Of a stretch of 64,000 bases of DNA, positions 19,512-28,154 are shown piece by piece. Within the stretch, counting starts at the first letter, position 1. Each line of letters begins with the position of its first letter. The DNA lies in NCBI RefSeq assembly GCF_008807075.1, contig NZ_CP035632.1, positions 1,798,001-1,862,000 of the forward strand, written 5' to 3'. Source of the stretch: Synechococcus sp. RSCCF101. GTDB lineage: Bacteria > Cyanobacteriota > Cyanobacteriia > PCC-6307 > Cyanobiaceae. Made by a program: the position numbers and the translations under genes. The notes under the pieces are model-generated. The model was not told where the DNA came from, did no database searches, and was given only the letters and a program-made list of their open reading frames with translations.

Positions 19512-22500
19512 TCAGAAAAAGCCGCTGTTCGAGATCTCGGTGCCGTTGAGCAGCGCGAGCCAGGCCTCACTCTGCTCGTCAAAGGCCGACTGGGCCTCCT
19601 CCATCCCGGAGAAAGCGCCGTTCGAGAGCACCTGGCTGCTGATCAGCGTGAAGCGTTGCGGGTCAGCCGTGAGGCCGAGGCCCGTGCTGCCAGAGATGTT
19701 GGCGGAAAACGCCCATTGGGCGTTGCTCCACTGGGCGGCATTGGAGAGGAAGGCCAGCCGGAAGGCATCCTCACCATCGGTGCTCTGGAGCACCGCCATC
19801 GGCAGGCGGTGGCGGGAGAGACCATCGGCCACCTGCGCCTCCCAGAAGCGGATTTCCTCCTCCGTGGCACGACGGCCCCAGAGGGTCTCCGCAGTGGTCT
19901 GAAGGATGCTCTCAACGCTGAGGCTGTCGAGCGAACCGCCGAAGTGGGCCGCCACCAGGGCCTGCTCCCCAGGACTCTCGAGCAGCGCGGAGGCCAGTTC
20001 GAAGTCGCTCAGGCCTCGCGTCTGCAGGCCATCACCCACCCAGAAGGCTGCCCGACTGGGGTCCGGCAGAAGGCCGCCATAGGCAACGAGGGCTGTGTTG
20101 ACCAGGTTGAACTGCCCCTCGAGGGTGGAGGGATTCTTCTGCCCGATGCCCAGCAGGTCCTGCTCGTCCACCAACGGCAGACCGTCCAGGCTGGTGGGGA
20201 GCTGATCAGCGGAGGCGAGCCAGTCCTGGCTGGTGCGGTCGTTGCCGTTGAACCCATTGCCCTGGGCCACCACGAAGCGAGCACCTCCCTCACTGCCCTC
20301 CACCAGGACGCCGCCGTTGGCCCCGGCCCCTCCGAAGACGGGGGTCACGCTCACGTCCGCGGCCCCGTCCCCATCAACGCGTGCCTCCACCGAGTTCAGA
20401 TCGACCAGATGCACCGGAAAGAGCTGGCCGGGCTGCAGATCAGCGACATGCACATCGCCCGGGAAACTCACCGCTCCGCCATGGCTGTGACCGCCGCCGT
20501 GACCGCTGTCGCCGTGGCCGGAGCTTGCCTCCTTGCTGCCCAGATCCTCGGCGGTGGCGATGAAGTGGCCGGCCTCCAGCTGCAGGGTGAGGGTGGTGGC
20601 GGTATCACCGTCCTGGCTGGTGAGCAGCATGTTCTCCAGCGCGATCTGGCCGTAGAGGTTGAAGCCCGCCGTGAGGCTGAGCCGGTCGGCACCCGCAAGG
20701 GAGGGGTGATCGATGATCGCGTCGGCCAGCAGGGCCTGATCGGGGAAGTAGCCCCCCTCGAACTGTCCGGTCTGGAGGCTGAGGCTGAGGGCGGCGCCGT
20801 CCAGCACCGTGATCCGGGCACCGCCCGTGGTGGTGGCATAGGCCACCACCACATCGTTGAAGTTGTCGAGGTTGAAGTCGCCGGCGGTGACGCTCACCTG
20901 ATCGGCCCGCAGCCCGGCTGCCGGAGCCAGGGCTCCCTCGGTGCTGCCGATGAAGTCGAACGGGTCCACCTGGAAGATCTGATCCCAGTCGGCGCCGTTG
21001 TTCGGTGAGGTCCAGCCCTTGAGGGTGAGGTCCTGGAGCTGCACCGAATCGCCATCGGCGGCGCTGAAGCCGGCGGTGAGCAGATCCCGGGTCTTGTCGC
21101 CGGTCACGTCATCCATGAAGGCCCAGGGGGCCAGGTCGGTGCCGCCGTAGGGGGTGAGGGAGCCCAGCTGCTGGGACCGACCCTCCAGCAGGGCCGCACC
21201 ATCGAAGATGCGCACCGAGCCATCACCGCTGGAGCTGATCAGCACCTCCTGCACAAAATCGCCCGACACGTCACCGGTGTGGCCGCGCAGCGGCACGGCA
21301 GCGGCGGCAGCGTCCCAGCTGAGGGCTCTGGGCAGAAAGCCATCGGCGAGCACAACATCGGTGGACCAGACGCCATCGCCGCTGCGCCGGGCGGGCAGGG
21401 CATCGGCCGGCAGAATCCAGCTCGAGTCGGTGTTGTCGATCACCGTGATCGCCTGCATCATCCCCGCGTCCTCGTGGGGAAGGATGTGGCAGTGGAACAC
21501 ATAGGTGCCCAGGTAATCCTGGAACAGCATGCGTATCGTCTGGGTGTTGGCCCCCCAGGTGGCCAGCGAGCTGTAGGCCTCCTGCGACTCTGGATTGATC
21601 GCCTCGTCGATGGTGATCAGATCCCCCTGAACCGGGTCCTTGCGCAGCACCTCGCCGGTGGTGAAATCGAAGTAGGCGTAACCGGAGGAGTTGACCATGG
21701 TCACATCCTCGAGATTGCGCTTGTCGGGCAATTCGGTATCGCTGTTGCGGGTCTGGTAGTCGTTGATGTGAATGTGGAACGGGTGGCCGATGTATTTGTC
21801 CGGCGCGTTCACGCTGTAGTTGATCAGCGTCCACTCCTCCATCGTGCCCAGCTGGCTCACCACCAGCGGTGCGTACGGAAAGACGTGATCATTGATCAGG
21901 AAGGGGTTCTCATAGCCGAGCCAGTTCTCGAGCTCGCCCCCGCCCGCCAGCGTCAGCCCCCGGTAGCGCTGGTAGTCGGGATTCTCAGCGGCCAGGAGCT
22001 GCTGAGTGGCGGGATCCCACTCGTCAGGATCTCCGACAAGGGTGTTCTTGGCCCAGCTGAAGGAGCGGCCGCGGACCGGATCCCAGAGGGGATCGCCACT
22101 GGCATCCTCCTCGAACAGATTCACGCTCGGGACGGCGCTGGTGTCGTAATCCTCCGGAACGGTATCGGGGGAGATCTCCTGCACCGGAATCCTGCTGTTG
22201 GTGGAGGCGATGACATCGGCCTGGGCCGCAGCATCCAGACCTGGGACGTCTGCAGTGACATCGAAACTGGCCAGCGAACCGAAGGACTTTCCGGTCTCGC
22301 CGAACGCAGCGCTGTAATCGGGATAGGCGCCCATGTTGGCGATCGAGAACGTCTGACCATCCGCGTTGAAGGAATAGATCGATTCCAGATCGGCCCGACC
22401 CTCGGGCAGATACACGAGCACATCCACCCGCTTGCCAGGTGCCAGGCTCACCAGATCCTGCTTCTGGCTGTAATCGGACACCGGACTTCCCAGCGATCCC

Positions 22501-23870
22501 AGCGCTCCCTGCGCCCGCCGGATCTGGGGGTACTGATGCCCGTCCTCTCCGTAGATCCACAACGGCAGTGCACTGCGCTCCCCGGAGACCGGATCGGTGT
22601 GGGAGAGCTGAACGTTGTAGAAGGCCTGGTTGCTCTGATTGCTGAGCGTGAGCGACTGCCAGCCGCCCTGATCTCCGCTTGAGGTGGGCTGGAAGGCGCC
22701 GTTGACGGTCACCGCCGTCATGTCGTTGGCGAGTTTGCCGAGGCTCTGGTAACCGTCGAGCTGCAGTTCACTCCCCTCGACGGAGAGATCCATCGTCTTG
22801 AGAACCGCCAGATTCCGCGGAGCGTTCTCGAAGCCGGGCACCTTGCTCAGGGGATCACCGATCTGCATGAATCCCGACTGACCGCCGTAGACCTGCTGGT
22901 TGACCGACGGGTGGTAATGGGGGTGGTACCAGTAGGACCCCTGTCCGTGATCGATGGGCAGGTCAAGGGTCGTGGTCCAGTCCTGGCCGACCGTGTAGCG
23001 ACTGACCACGTTGTCGCCGAAGCCACCCGGCGTGGTGTGGGTGCCGTGGCCGTGGAAGTTGGTGGAGGTGGAGGCCGCCAGGCCCTCGCTGGCGCTGTTG
23101 CCCGGCCGGTTGTTGGCCACCAGGGTGGCCTGCTGGGCCTGCTCCAGCGTCAGGCCGGGGATGGCGATGTCGTTGGAGAAGTTGAGCACCAGGTTCTCCC
23201 CGGGCTGCAGCATCAGGACCGGGCCCGGATAGCTGGTGCTCTGATCGGTGCCGTAGGTGTACAGAAGAGCCGGATACCAGAGCAGCGTCGTGGCACGGTT
23301 CTCATCGAGGGCCGCCAGGTTCTCCAGCAGCGCATCGACGTCGTAGTCGGAAATCACCGTGTCGCCGCCCGCGAATGCACCCCAGAGCAGATCGGGACGG
23401 TAGTTATCGATGTTGCGCAGATCCGCCAGCAGCGGGTCCGTGACCTCGCCCGGCGAGGTCCAGAAGGCATCGGCGTTCTGGCCCTCGCCGGCCCCGGGAC
23501 CCACGTAGCCGATCAGGGCCAGGGTGTTGATGGTCTCCTGGCGGGCCTGAGTGGTCCACTTGCCGGTGCCGTCCGAGAGCGGTTTGCCCGGATTCCCCAC
23601 CATCGTGCTGAGGAGCCGGCTGAAGAGCGACTGGGGCGAGGTCTTGTCGCTGAGGCCCGCCCCGAGCCACTGCTCGACGAACTCCGCGATGCCGGGCACC
23701 CACACGGGCCGGGTGGTGATGGTCAGGTCGGTCTCCAGGTCCTGCAGGCCCGTACCGCCGGACACCGCCCGCGTGGCGGGATCGAACCTCAGACCACCGG
23801 AGAGAACGATGTTGGGGGAGCCGTCCTCACGGATGGGATAGAGCCCACCCACCACATAGTTGAAGGACAT
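19512..23870 (-). CDS. Giant multicopper oxidase with FG-GAP-like, His-rich and DUF4214-like regions
   Basis: 1452 residues. Four canonical copper-ligand motifs are present: HGHGTH (about 273), HPHYHPS (about 317), HPFHIHIND (about 696) and HCHILPHEDAGMM (about 798), the last combining the Cys of the type 1 site with type 3 ligands. Residues about 866-1156 hold FG-GAP/VCBS-like repeats (GDVSGDF, DDVTGDK, AGDFNLDNFND), with a His/Gly-rich tract near 1115-1130. From about 1233 the C-terminus resembles DUF4214 repeats. There is no Sec or Tat signal peptide, so type I secretion or another route is likely. The ATG at 23870 (MSFNYVVGG) is chosen. It heads the MNIO gene set, facing a GntR gene. Oxidase substrate (phenolic, bilirubin-like or metal) is unknown. 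Confidence 0.92.
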   Translation of the reverse strand: MSFNYVVGGLYPIREDGSPNIVLSGGLRFDPATRAVSGGTGLQDLETDLTITTRPVWVPGIAEFVEQWLGAGLSDKTSPQSLFSRLLSTMVGNPGKPLSDGTGKWTTQARQETINTLALIGYVGPGAGEGQNADAFWTSPGEVTDPLLADLRNIDNYRPDLLWGAFAGGDTVISDYDVDALLENLAALDENRATTLLWYPALLYTYGTDQSTSYPGPVLMLQPGENLVLNFSNDIAIPGLTLEQAQQATLVANNRPGNSASEGLAASTSTNFHGHGTHTTPGGFGDNVVSRYTVGQDWTTTLDLPIDHGQGSYWYHPHYHPSVNQQVYGGQSGFMQIGDPLSKVPGFENAPRNLAVLKTMDLSVEGSELQLDGYQSLGKLANDMTAVTVNGAFQPTSSGDQGGWQSLTLSNQSNQAFYNVQLSHTDPVSGERSALPLWIYGEDGHQYPQIRRAQGALGSLGSPVSDYSQKQDLVSLAPGKRVDVLVYLPEGRADLESIYSFNADGQTFSIANMGAYPDYSAAFGETGKSFGSLASFDVTADVPGLDAAAQADVIASTNSRIPVQEISPDTVPEDYDTSAVPSVNLFEEDASGDPLWDPVRGRSFSWAKNTLVGDPDEWDPATQQLLAAENPDYQRYRGLTLAGGGELENWLGYENPFLINDHVFPYAPLVVSQLGTMEEWTLINYSVNAPDKYIGHPFHIHINDYQTRNSDTELPDKRNLEDVTMVNSSGYAYFDFTTGEVLRKDPVQGDLITIDEAINPESQEAYSSLATWGANTQTIRMLFQDYLGTYVFHCHILPHEDAGMMQAITVIDNTDSSWILPADALPARRSGDGVWSTDVVLADGFLPRALSWDAAAAAVPLRGHTGDVSGDFVQEVLISSSGDGSVRIFDGAALLEGRSQQLGSLTPYGGTDLAPWAFMDDVTGDKTRDLLTAGFSAADGDSVQLQDLTLKGWTSPNNGADWDQIFQVDPFDFIGSTEGALAPAAGLRADQVSVTAGDFNLDNFNDVVVAYATTTGGARITVLDGAALSLSLQTGQFEGGYFPDQALLADAIIDHPSLAGADRLSLTAGFNLYGQIALENMLLTSQDGDTATTLTLQLEAGHFIATAEDLGSKEASSGHGDSGHGGGHSHGGAVSFPGDVHVADLQPGQLFPVHLVDLNSVEARVDGDGAADVSVTPVFGGAGANGGVLVEGSEGGARFVVAQGNGFNGNDRTSQDWLASADQLPTSLDGLPLVDEQDLLGIGQKNPSTLEGQFNLVNTALVAYGGLLPDPSRAAFWVGDGLQTRGLSDFELASALLESPGEQALVAAHFGGSLDSLSVESILQTTAETLWGRRATEEEIRFWEAQVADGLSRHRLPMAVLQSTDGEDAFRLAFLSNAAQWSNAQWAFSANISGSTGLGLTADPQRFTLISSQVLSNGAFSGMEEAQSAFDEQSEAWLALLNGTEISNSGFF

Positions 23871-24053
23871 GCCGGCGCAACACCACTGTGGACACCGTGC
23901 AGCCGGGGCCGCAGAGCTCGCGCACGGTGCACGGTTTTTTCCAGGTTCGGTGGGGGCAGCGTCGCCAGCGCCCCCAGGCCAGTGGCCGCCCCATTCAGCC
24001 GGCACACGCCCCTATGCCAGCAGCGCGATTGTCTTGCGTGGGCCTGCTCCTTA

Positions 24054-24073
24054 AGGTGGCCGGAATTCCACCT
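24054..24073. promoter_or_regulatory. Inverted repeat, candidate GntR operator
   Basis: Perfect 6-bp half-sites AGGTGG and CCACCT are separated by 8 bp in the 214-bp region between the multicopper oxidase gene and the divergent GntR gene, 11 bp before the GTG of the regulator. A second palindrome, GGAATTCC, overlaps it. The position fits autoregulation and possibly control of the divergent operon. This is inference from symmetry and position only. Confidence 0.35.
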
Positions 24074-24084
24074 GGCCCACCGGC

Positions 24085-25086
24085 GTGCGATTCCACATCC
24101 AGCAGGAAAGCGACATACCGGCCTCGACCCAGCTGTACAACCAGATCTGTTTCGCGATTGCGGCCAGGCATTTCCCTCCCGGCCACCGCCTGCCGAGCAC
24201 GCGCCAGCTGGCGATGCAGACGGGTCTGCACCGCAACACCATCAGCAAGGTGTACCGCCAGCTGGAGAACGACGGCGTGGTGGAGGCGATGGCCGGATCG
24301 GGCATCTATGTGCGCGATCAGCAGAGTCAGCGCGATCTGAGGCCGGCGCCGGGGCCGCGGCAGAAGGCGGTGACCGACATCGACCGGGAGGTGCGCCAGT
24401 GCGTGGACGGCCTGCTGCGCGCCGGCTGCACCCTGCAGCAGGCGCGCGAGCTCCTCACCCGTGAGATCGACTGGCGCCTGCGCTGCGGCGCCCGCGTGCT
24501 GGTGAGCACCCCGAGGGAAGACATCGGTGCCTCGCTGCTGATCGCTGAAGACCTCGAACCCTCGCTGGATGTGCCGGTGGAGGTGGTGCCCCTGGAGGAG
24601 CTGGAGTCGGTGCTGGAGAGTTCCAGCAACGGCACGGTGGTGACCAGCCGCTACTTCCTGCAACCGGTGGAGGAGCTGGCCCGGCGCCACGGCGTGCGGG
24701 CCGTGGCGGTGGATTTGAACGATTTCCGCCACGAGCTGGATCTGCTCAAGGAACTGCGGGCCGGCAGCTGCGTGGGCCTGGTGAGCATCAGCCCCGGCGT
24801 GCTGCGGGCGGCCGAGGTGATCCTGCACAGCATGCGCGGGAATGAACTGCTGCTGATGACCGCCACACCGGAGGTGGGCAGCCGGCTGCTGGCCCTGCTG
24901 CGCGCCAGCAGCCACGTGCTCTGCGACCGACCCAGCCTGCCCCTGGTGGAGCAGAGCCTGCGGGCGAACCGCTCCCAGTTGATGCGCCTCCCACAGGTGC
25001 ACTGCGCCCAGAGCTACCTCGGAGCCTCCACGATCGACCTGCTTCGCAAGGAGATCGGACTGCCCTCGCCGGTGGCCGCCTCCTGA
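24085..25086 (+). CDS. GntR-family transcriptional regulator
   Basis: 333 residues from a GTG start. Residues 1-75 form the GntR winged helix ([32 protein letters not shown], then [14 protein letters not shown]), and the rest is an effector-binding-like domain that is not the aminotransferase type. Similar long GntR proteins are conserved in cyanobacteria. The stop overlaps the cysE start by one base, so the two are translationally coupled. It faces the multicopper oxidase/MNIO genes across 214 bp and may regulate them; no effector can be assigned. Confidence 0.88.
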   Translation: MRFHIQQESDIPASTQLYNQICFAIAARHFPPGHRLPSTRQLAMQTGLHRNTISKVYRQLENDGVVEAMAGSGIYVRDQQSQRDLRPAPGPRQKAVTDIDREVRQCVDGLLRAGCTLQQARELLTREIDWRLRCGARVLVSTPREDIGASLLIAEDLEPSLDVPVEVVPLEELESVLESSSNGTVVTSRYFLQPVEELARRHGVRAVAVDLNDFRHELDLLKELRAGSCVGLVSISPGVLRAAEVILHSMRGNELLLMTATPEVGSRLLALLRASSHVLCDRPSLPLVEQSLRANRSQLMRLPQVHCAQSYLGASTIDLLRKEIGLPSPVAAS

Positions 25087-25826
25087 TGGGTGCCCTGCGC
25101 AGCATCCGGCGCGATCTCCGCCTCGTACGGGAGCGGGATCCCGCCGCCAAGGGGGTGCTGGAGATCCTTCTCTGCTACCCGGGGCTGCACGCCCTGATGC
25201 TGCATCGCCTCAGCCACCGGCTCTGGCGCCGCGGTGTGCCACTGCTACCGCGGTTGCTCAGCCAGCTGGGCCGTGCCTTCACCGGCATCGAGATCCACCC
25301 CGGCGCCCGCATCGGCGAGGGGGTGTTCATCGATCACGGCATGGGCGTGGTGATCGGCGAGACGGCCGAGGTGGGCGACCGCTGCCTGCTGTACCAGGGC
25401 GTGACCCTGGGAGGCACCGGCAAGGAGCACGGCAAGCGCCACCCCACCCTGGGCACCAATGTGGTTGTGGGCGCCGGGTCCAAGGTGCTGGGCGCGATCC
25501 GGGTTGGGGCCAACACCCGCATCGGGGCCGGCTCGGTGGTGCTGCGCGATGTGGAACCCGACTGCACCGTGGTGGGCATCCCGGGCCGGGTGATCCATCA
25601 GTCGGGCGTGCGGGTGAATCCGCTAGCCCACTCGGCCCTGCCCGATGCGGAGGCCAACGTGATCCGCAACCTGATGGAGCGGATCGATCATCTGGAGAAC
25701 GAGGTGAACCGGCTGCAGGGCTGCCTCAACCTGGTGGCGGCGGGTGAACCCCTGAGCGACTGCTGCACCGGTGAGGCCCAGAACCTGAAGGATCGGGAGA
25801 TCATCGAATTCCTCGGTGGCTCCTGA
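25086..25826 (+). CDS. cysE: Serine O-acetyltransferase
   Basis: 246 residues. A helical N-terminal region is followed by a left-handed beta-helix of hexapeptide repeats ([46 protein letters not shown]), with catalytic His in IDHGMG and KRHPT. It makes O-acetylserine from acetyl-CoA and serine, the first step of cysteine synthesis. A C-terminal coiled tail ([17 protein letters not shown]) is longer than in enteric CysE. The start overlaps the GntR stop. Confidence 0.96.
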   Translation: MGALRSIRRDLRLVRERDPAAKGVLEILLCYPGLHALMLHRLSHRLWRRGVPLLPRLLSQLGRAFTGIEIHPGARIGEGVFIDHGMGVVIGETAEVGDRCLLYQGVTLGGTGKEHGKRHPTLGTNVVVGAGSKVLGAIRVGANTRIGAGSVVLRDVEPDCTVVGIPGRVIHQSGVRVNPLAHSALPDAEANVIRNLMERIDHLENEVNRLQGCLNLVAAGEPLSDCCTGEAQNLKDREIIEFLGGS

Positions 25827-25858
25827 AGCACGTACGCTCCCTCAGCGATCACGGCTTG

Positions 25859-26662
25859 ATGCGTCTGCGCTTTCCCGCTGCACTCTGGAGGCACCGGGAG
25901 CTGTGGTGGCGGCTCACCCACCGGGAGGTGCTGGGCCGCTACCGGGGCTCGGTGCTCGGCTGGGGCTGGAGTTTCATCACGCCGCTGCTGATGCTGGCGG
26001 TGTACACCTTCGTGTTCTCACAGGTGTTCCAGGCCCGTTGGGGAGATCTCGACGAGGCAGGCCCCCTGGGCTTTGCGATCAATCTCTTCGCCGGGCTGAT
26101 CGTCTTCAACCTGTTCTCCGAAAGCGTGAACCGGGCACCGGAGCTGGTGCTCTCCAATCCCAACTACGTGACGCGGGTGATCTTTCCCCTCGAAATCCTC
26201 ACCGCGGTGAGTGTGGCCGCCGCAGCCTTCCACGCCCTCACGGGCCTGGTGGTTCTGGCCCTGTTCAACCTGGCGGCGGTGCGCAGCCTGCCGGTCACCA
26301 TGCTCTGGCTGCCTCTCGTCTGGTTGCCCCTCGTTCTCGGTTGTCTGGGGGTGTCGTGGCTGCTCAGCGCCCTTGGCGTGTTTCTTCGCGACGTGGGCCA
26401 GGTGGTGGGGGTGCTCACGAGCATGCTGATCTTCCTCAGTGCCGTCTTCTATCCCCTCAGCGCTCTGCCGGAACGTTGGCAGCCCCTCCTGGCCCTGAAC
26501 CCGCTGGTGACGGTCATCGAGCAGACCCGACGGGTCTCGGTGAGCGGGCTGGCCCCGAGCGGGCTCTATCTCCTGGGGGGCAGCGTGCTGGCGCTGGTGT
26601 TCTGCGAGCTTGGTTTCCGAAGCTTCCAGCGGGCCCGACGCGGCTTTGCCGATGTCCTTTGA
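25859..26662 (+). CDS. ABC-2 type polysaccharide export permease (Wzm-like)
   Basis: 267 residues with about six membrane segments. The N-terminal LTHREVLGRYRGSVLGWGWSFITPLLMLAVYTFVFSQ is split here only for description: WRLTHREVLGRYRGS then LGWGWSFITPLLML, both characteristic of Wzm/KpsM/TagG-type permeases that move lipid-linked polysaccharides or teichoic acids. The 3' end overlaps the start of the ATPase gene by 11 bp. The start ATG at 25859 lies 32 bp after cysE. Confidence 0.92.
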   Translation: MRLRFPAALWRHRELWWRLTHREVLGRYRGSVLGWGWSFITPLLMLAVYTFVFSQVFQARWGDLDEAGPLGFAINLFAGLIVFNLFSESVNRAPELVLSNPNYVTRVIFPLEILTAVSVAAAAFHALTGLVVLALFNLAAVRSLPVTMLWLPLVWLPLVLGCLGVSWLLSALGVFLRDVGQVVGVLTSMLIFLSAVFYPLSALPERWQPLLALNPLVTVIEQTRRVSVSGLAPSGLYLLGGSVLALVFCELGFRSFQRARRGFADVL

Positions 26663-28154
26663 ATCCGAGACCACGCCGCCCGATGCGGTGGCCGTGGAGG
26701 CACTGAGCAAGGGCTATCGCATCTACAACCACCCACGCGATCGCCTGCTTCAGGGACTGCTACCGGGAGGCCGGCGCCGCTACCGGGAGTTCTGGGCTCT
26801 GCGCAACGTGCAGTTCCGACTCGGCCGGGGTCGCACCCTGGGCGTGGTGGGCCGCAACGGCTCGGGCAAGAGCACCCTGCTGCAGCTGATCTGCGGCACC
26901 CTCACACCGAGCGCCGGCACGGTCCACACCAGCGGCCGGATCGGCGCCCTGCTGGAGCTGGGTAGCGGCTTTGATCCGGATTTCACCGGGCTGGAAAACA
27001 TCTTCATCAACGGCACCCTGCTGGGCATGAGCCGTCAGGAGATCGAGGCGCGCCTGGAGGCGATCATCGCCTTCGCCGACATCGGGGACTTCATCCACCA
27101 ACCGGTGAAGACCTACTCCAGCGGCATGGCGGTGCGGCTGGCCTTCTCCGTGCAGGCCAACACCGATCCCGAAGTGCTGGTGGTGGATGAGGCGCTGGCC
27201 GTGGGCGACGAGCTGTTCCAGCGCAAGTGCTATGCACGGCTGGAACAGCTCAAGGCCAGCGGCACCTCGATCCTGCTGGTGACCCACAGCTGCCCCCAGA
27301 TCGTGAACCATTGCGATCTGGCCCTGCTGCTGCACCGGGGCCGGCAACGGCTGCTGGGCGATCCCAAAGAGGTCACCGACATCTATCAACGATTGAGCGG
27401 CAGCCCGGACGACGTCTGGGACCGGGAGCTGCCGCCGCACGACACGACCGCAGTCGGCACCCCGGCCGGGGCCGGCACGGCTGCCGGCAACCCTGAAGAC
27501 GATGCCGGCAGCCTGGACAGCCGGCGCCCGGCGGCCAGTGGCATCGAGGGGCTTGTGTCCCGCTCGAGAGTGGAGTATCCGAGCCGGGGGGCCCGGATCG
27601 AAGCGCTGGAGGTGCGTGATGCCGCAGGAAACCCCTGCGACAGCCTGCCGTTTGGCATGCCATTCCGGGTGTGGATCCGGTATTCGATCGACAAGCCCCT
27701 GCGGGAGCCGCGTTTCGCCTGCCGGCTGACGGACACCGGTGGCATCCGTCTCACCGGCCAGATCTGGAGCGAGGCCGCAGCAGCAGACGAGACCGGGTCC
27801 AGCCGGGACTTCGCCGCCCTGGTGCGGCAGGGGTCCGGGACGGGCTGGCTGGAATTCCGATTCACCGGGGCGCTTCAGCCAGGCTTCTATTTCCTCAGTG
27901 CGAGCATCTGGGAGGGGCCACGCCGCACCGGTGATTACGTGCACCGCATCACCGATGCCCTGGCGATGCGGGTGCAGCTGAACGACGGGGTGAAAACCAG
28001 CTTTGGCCTCTGTGATCTCACGCAATCCCCCCCCGAGGAGGACGTCTGGGAATGTCTGCCCACCATGAGGAACAGGCATCAGGCAGACCCTGAGCCCAGC
28101 CTCTCCGGCCCCGGCGGCCTGGCTCAGGCGGTGACCGGCTGGCTGGACGGCTGA
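26652..28154 (+). CDS. ABC transporter ATPase for polysaccharide export (Wzt-like, with C-terminal carbohydrate-binding domain)
   Basis: 500 residues. The nucleotide-binding domain has Walker [13 protein letters not shown], signature [11 protein letters not shown] and Walker [14 protein letters not shown]. Residues about 300-460 form a Wzt_C-like beta domain ([44 protein letters not shown]), which in other systems recognises the chain-end modification of the glycan before export. The ATG at 26652 overlaps the permease stop. The gene is convergent with secA; the two stops overlap by 31 bp. Confidence 0.92.
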   Translation: MSFESETTPPDAVAVEALSKGYRIYNHPRDRLLQGLLPGGRRRYREFWALRNVQFRLGRGRTLGVVGRNGSGKSTLLQLICGTLTPSAGTVHTSGRIGALLELGSGFDPDFTGLENIFINGTLLGMSRQEIEARLEAIIAFADIGDFIHQPVKTYSSGMAVRLAFSVQANTDPEVLVVDEALAVGDELFQRKCYARLEQLKASGTSILLVTHSCPQIVNHCDLALLLHRGRQRLLGDPKEVTDIYQRLSGSPDDVWDRELPPHDTTAVGTPAGAGTAAGNPEDDAGSLDSRRPAASGIEGLVSRSRVEYPSRGARIEALEVRDAAGNPCDSLPFGMPFRVWIRYSIDKPLREPRFACRLTDTGGIRLTGQIWSEAAAADETGSSRDFAALVRQGSGTGWLEFRFTGALQPGFYFLSASIWEGPRRTGDYVHRITDALAMRVQLNDGVKTSFGLCDLTQSPPEEDVWECLPTMRNRHQADPEPSLSGPGGLAQAVTGWLDG

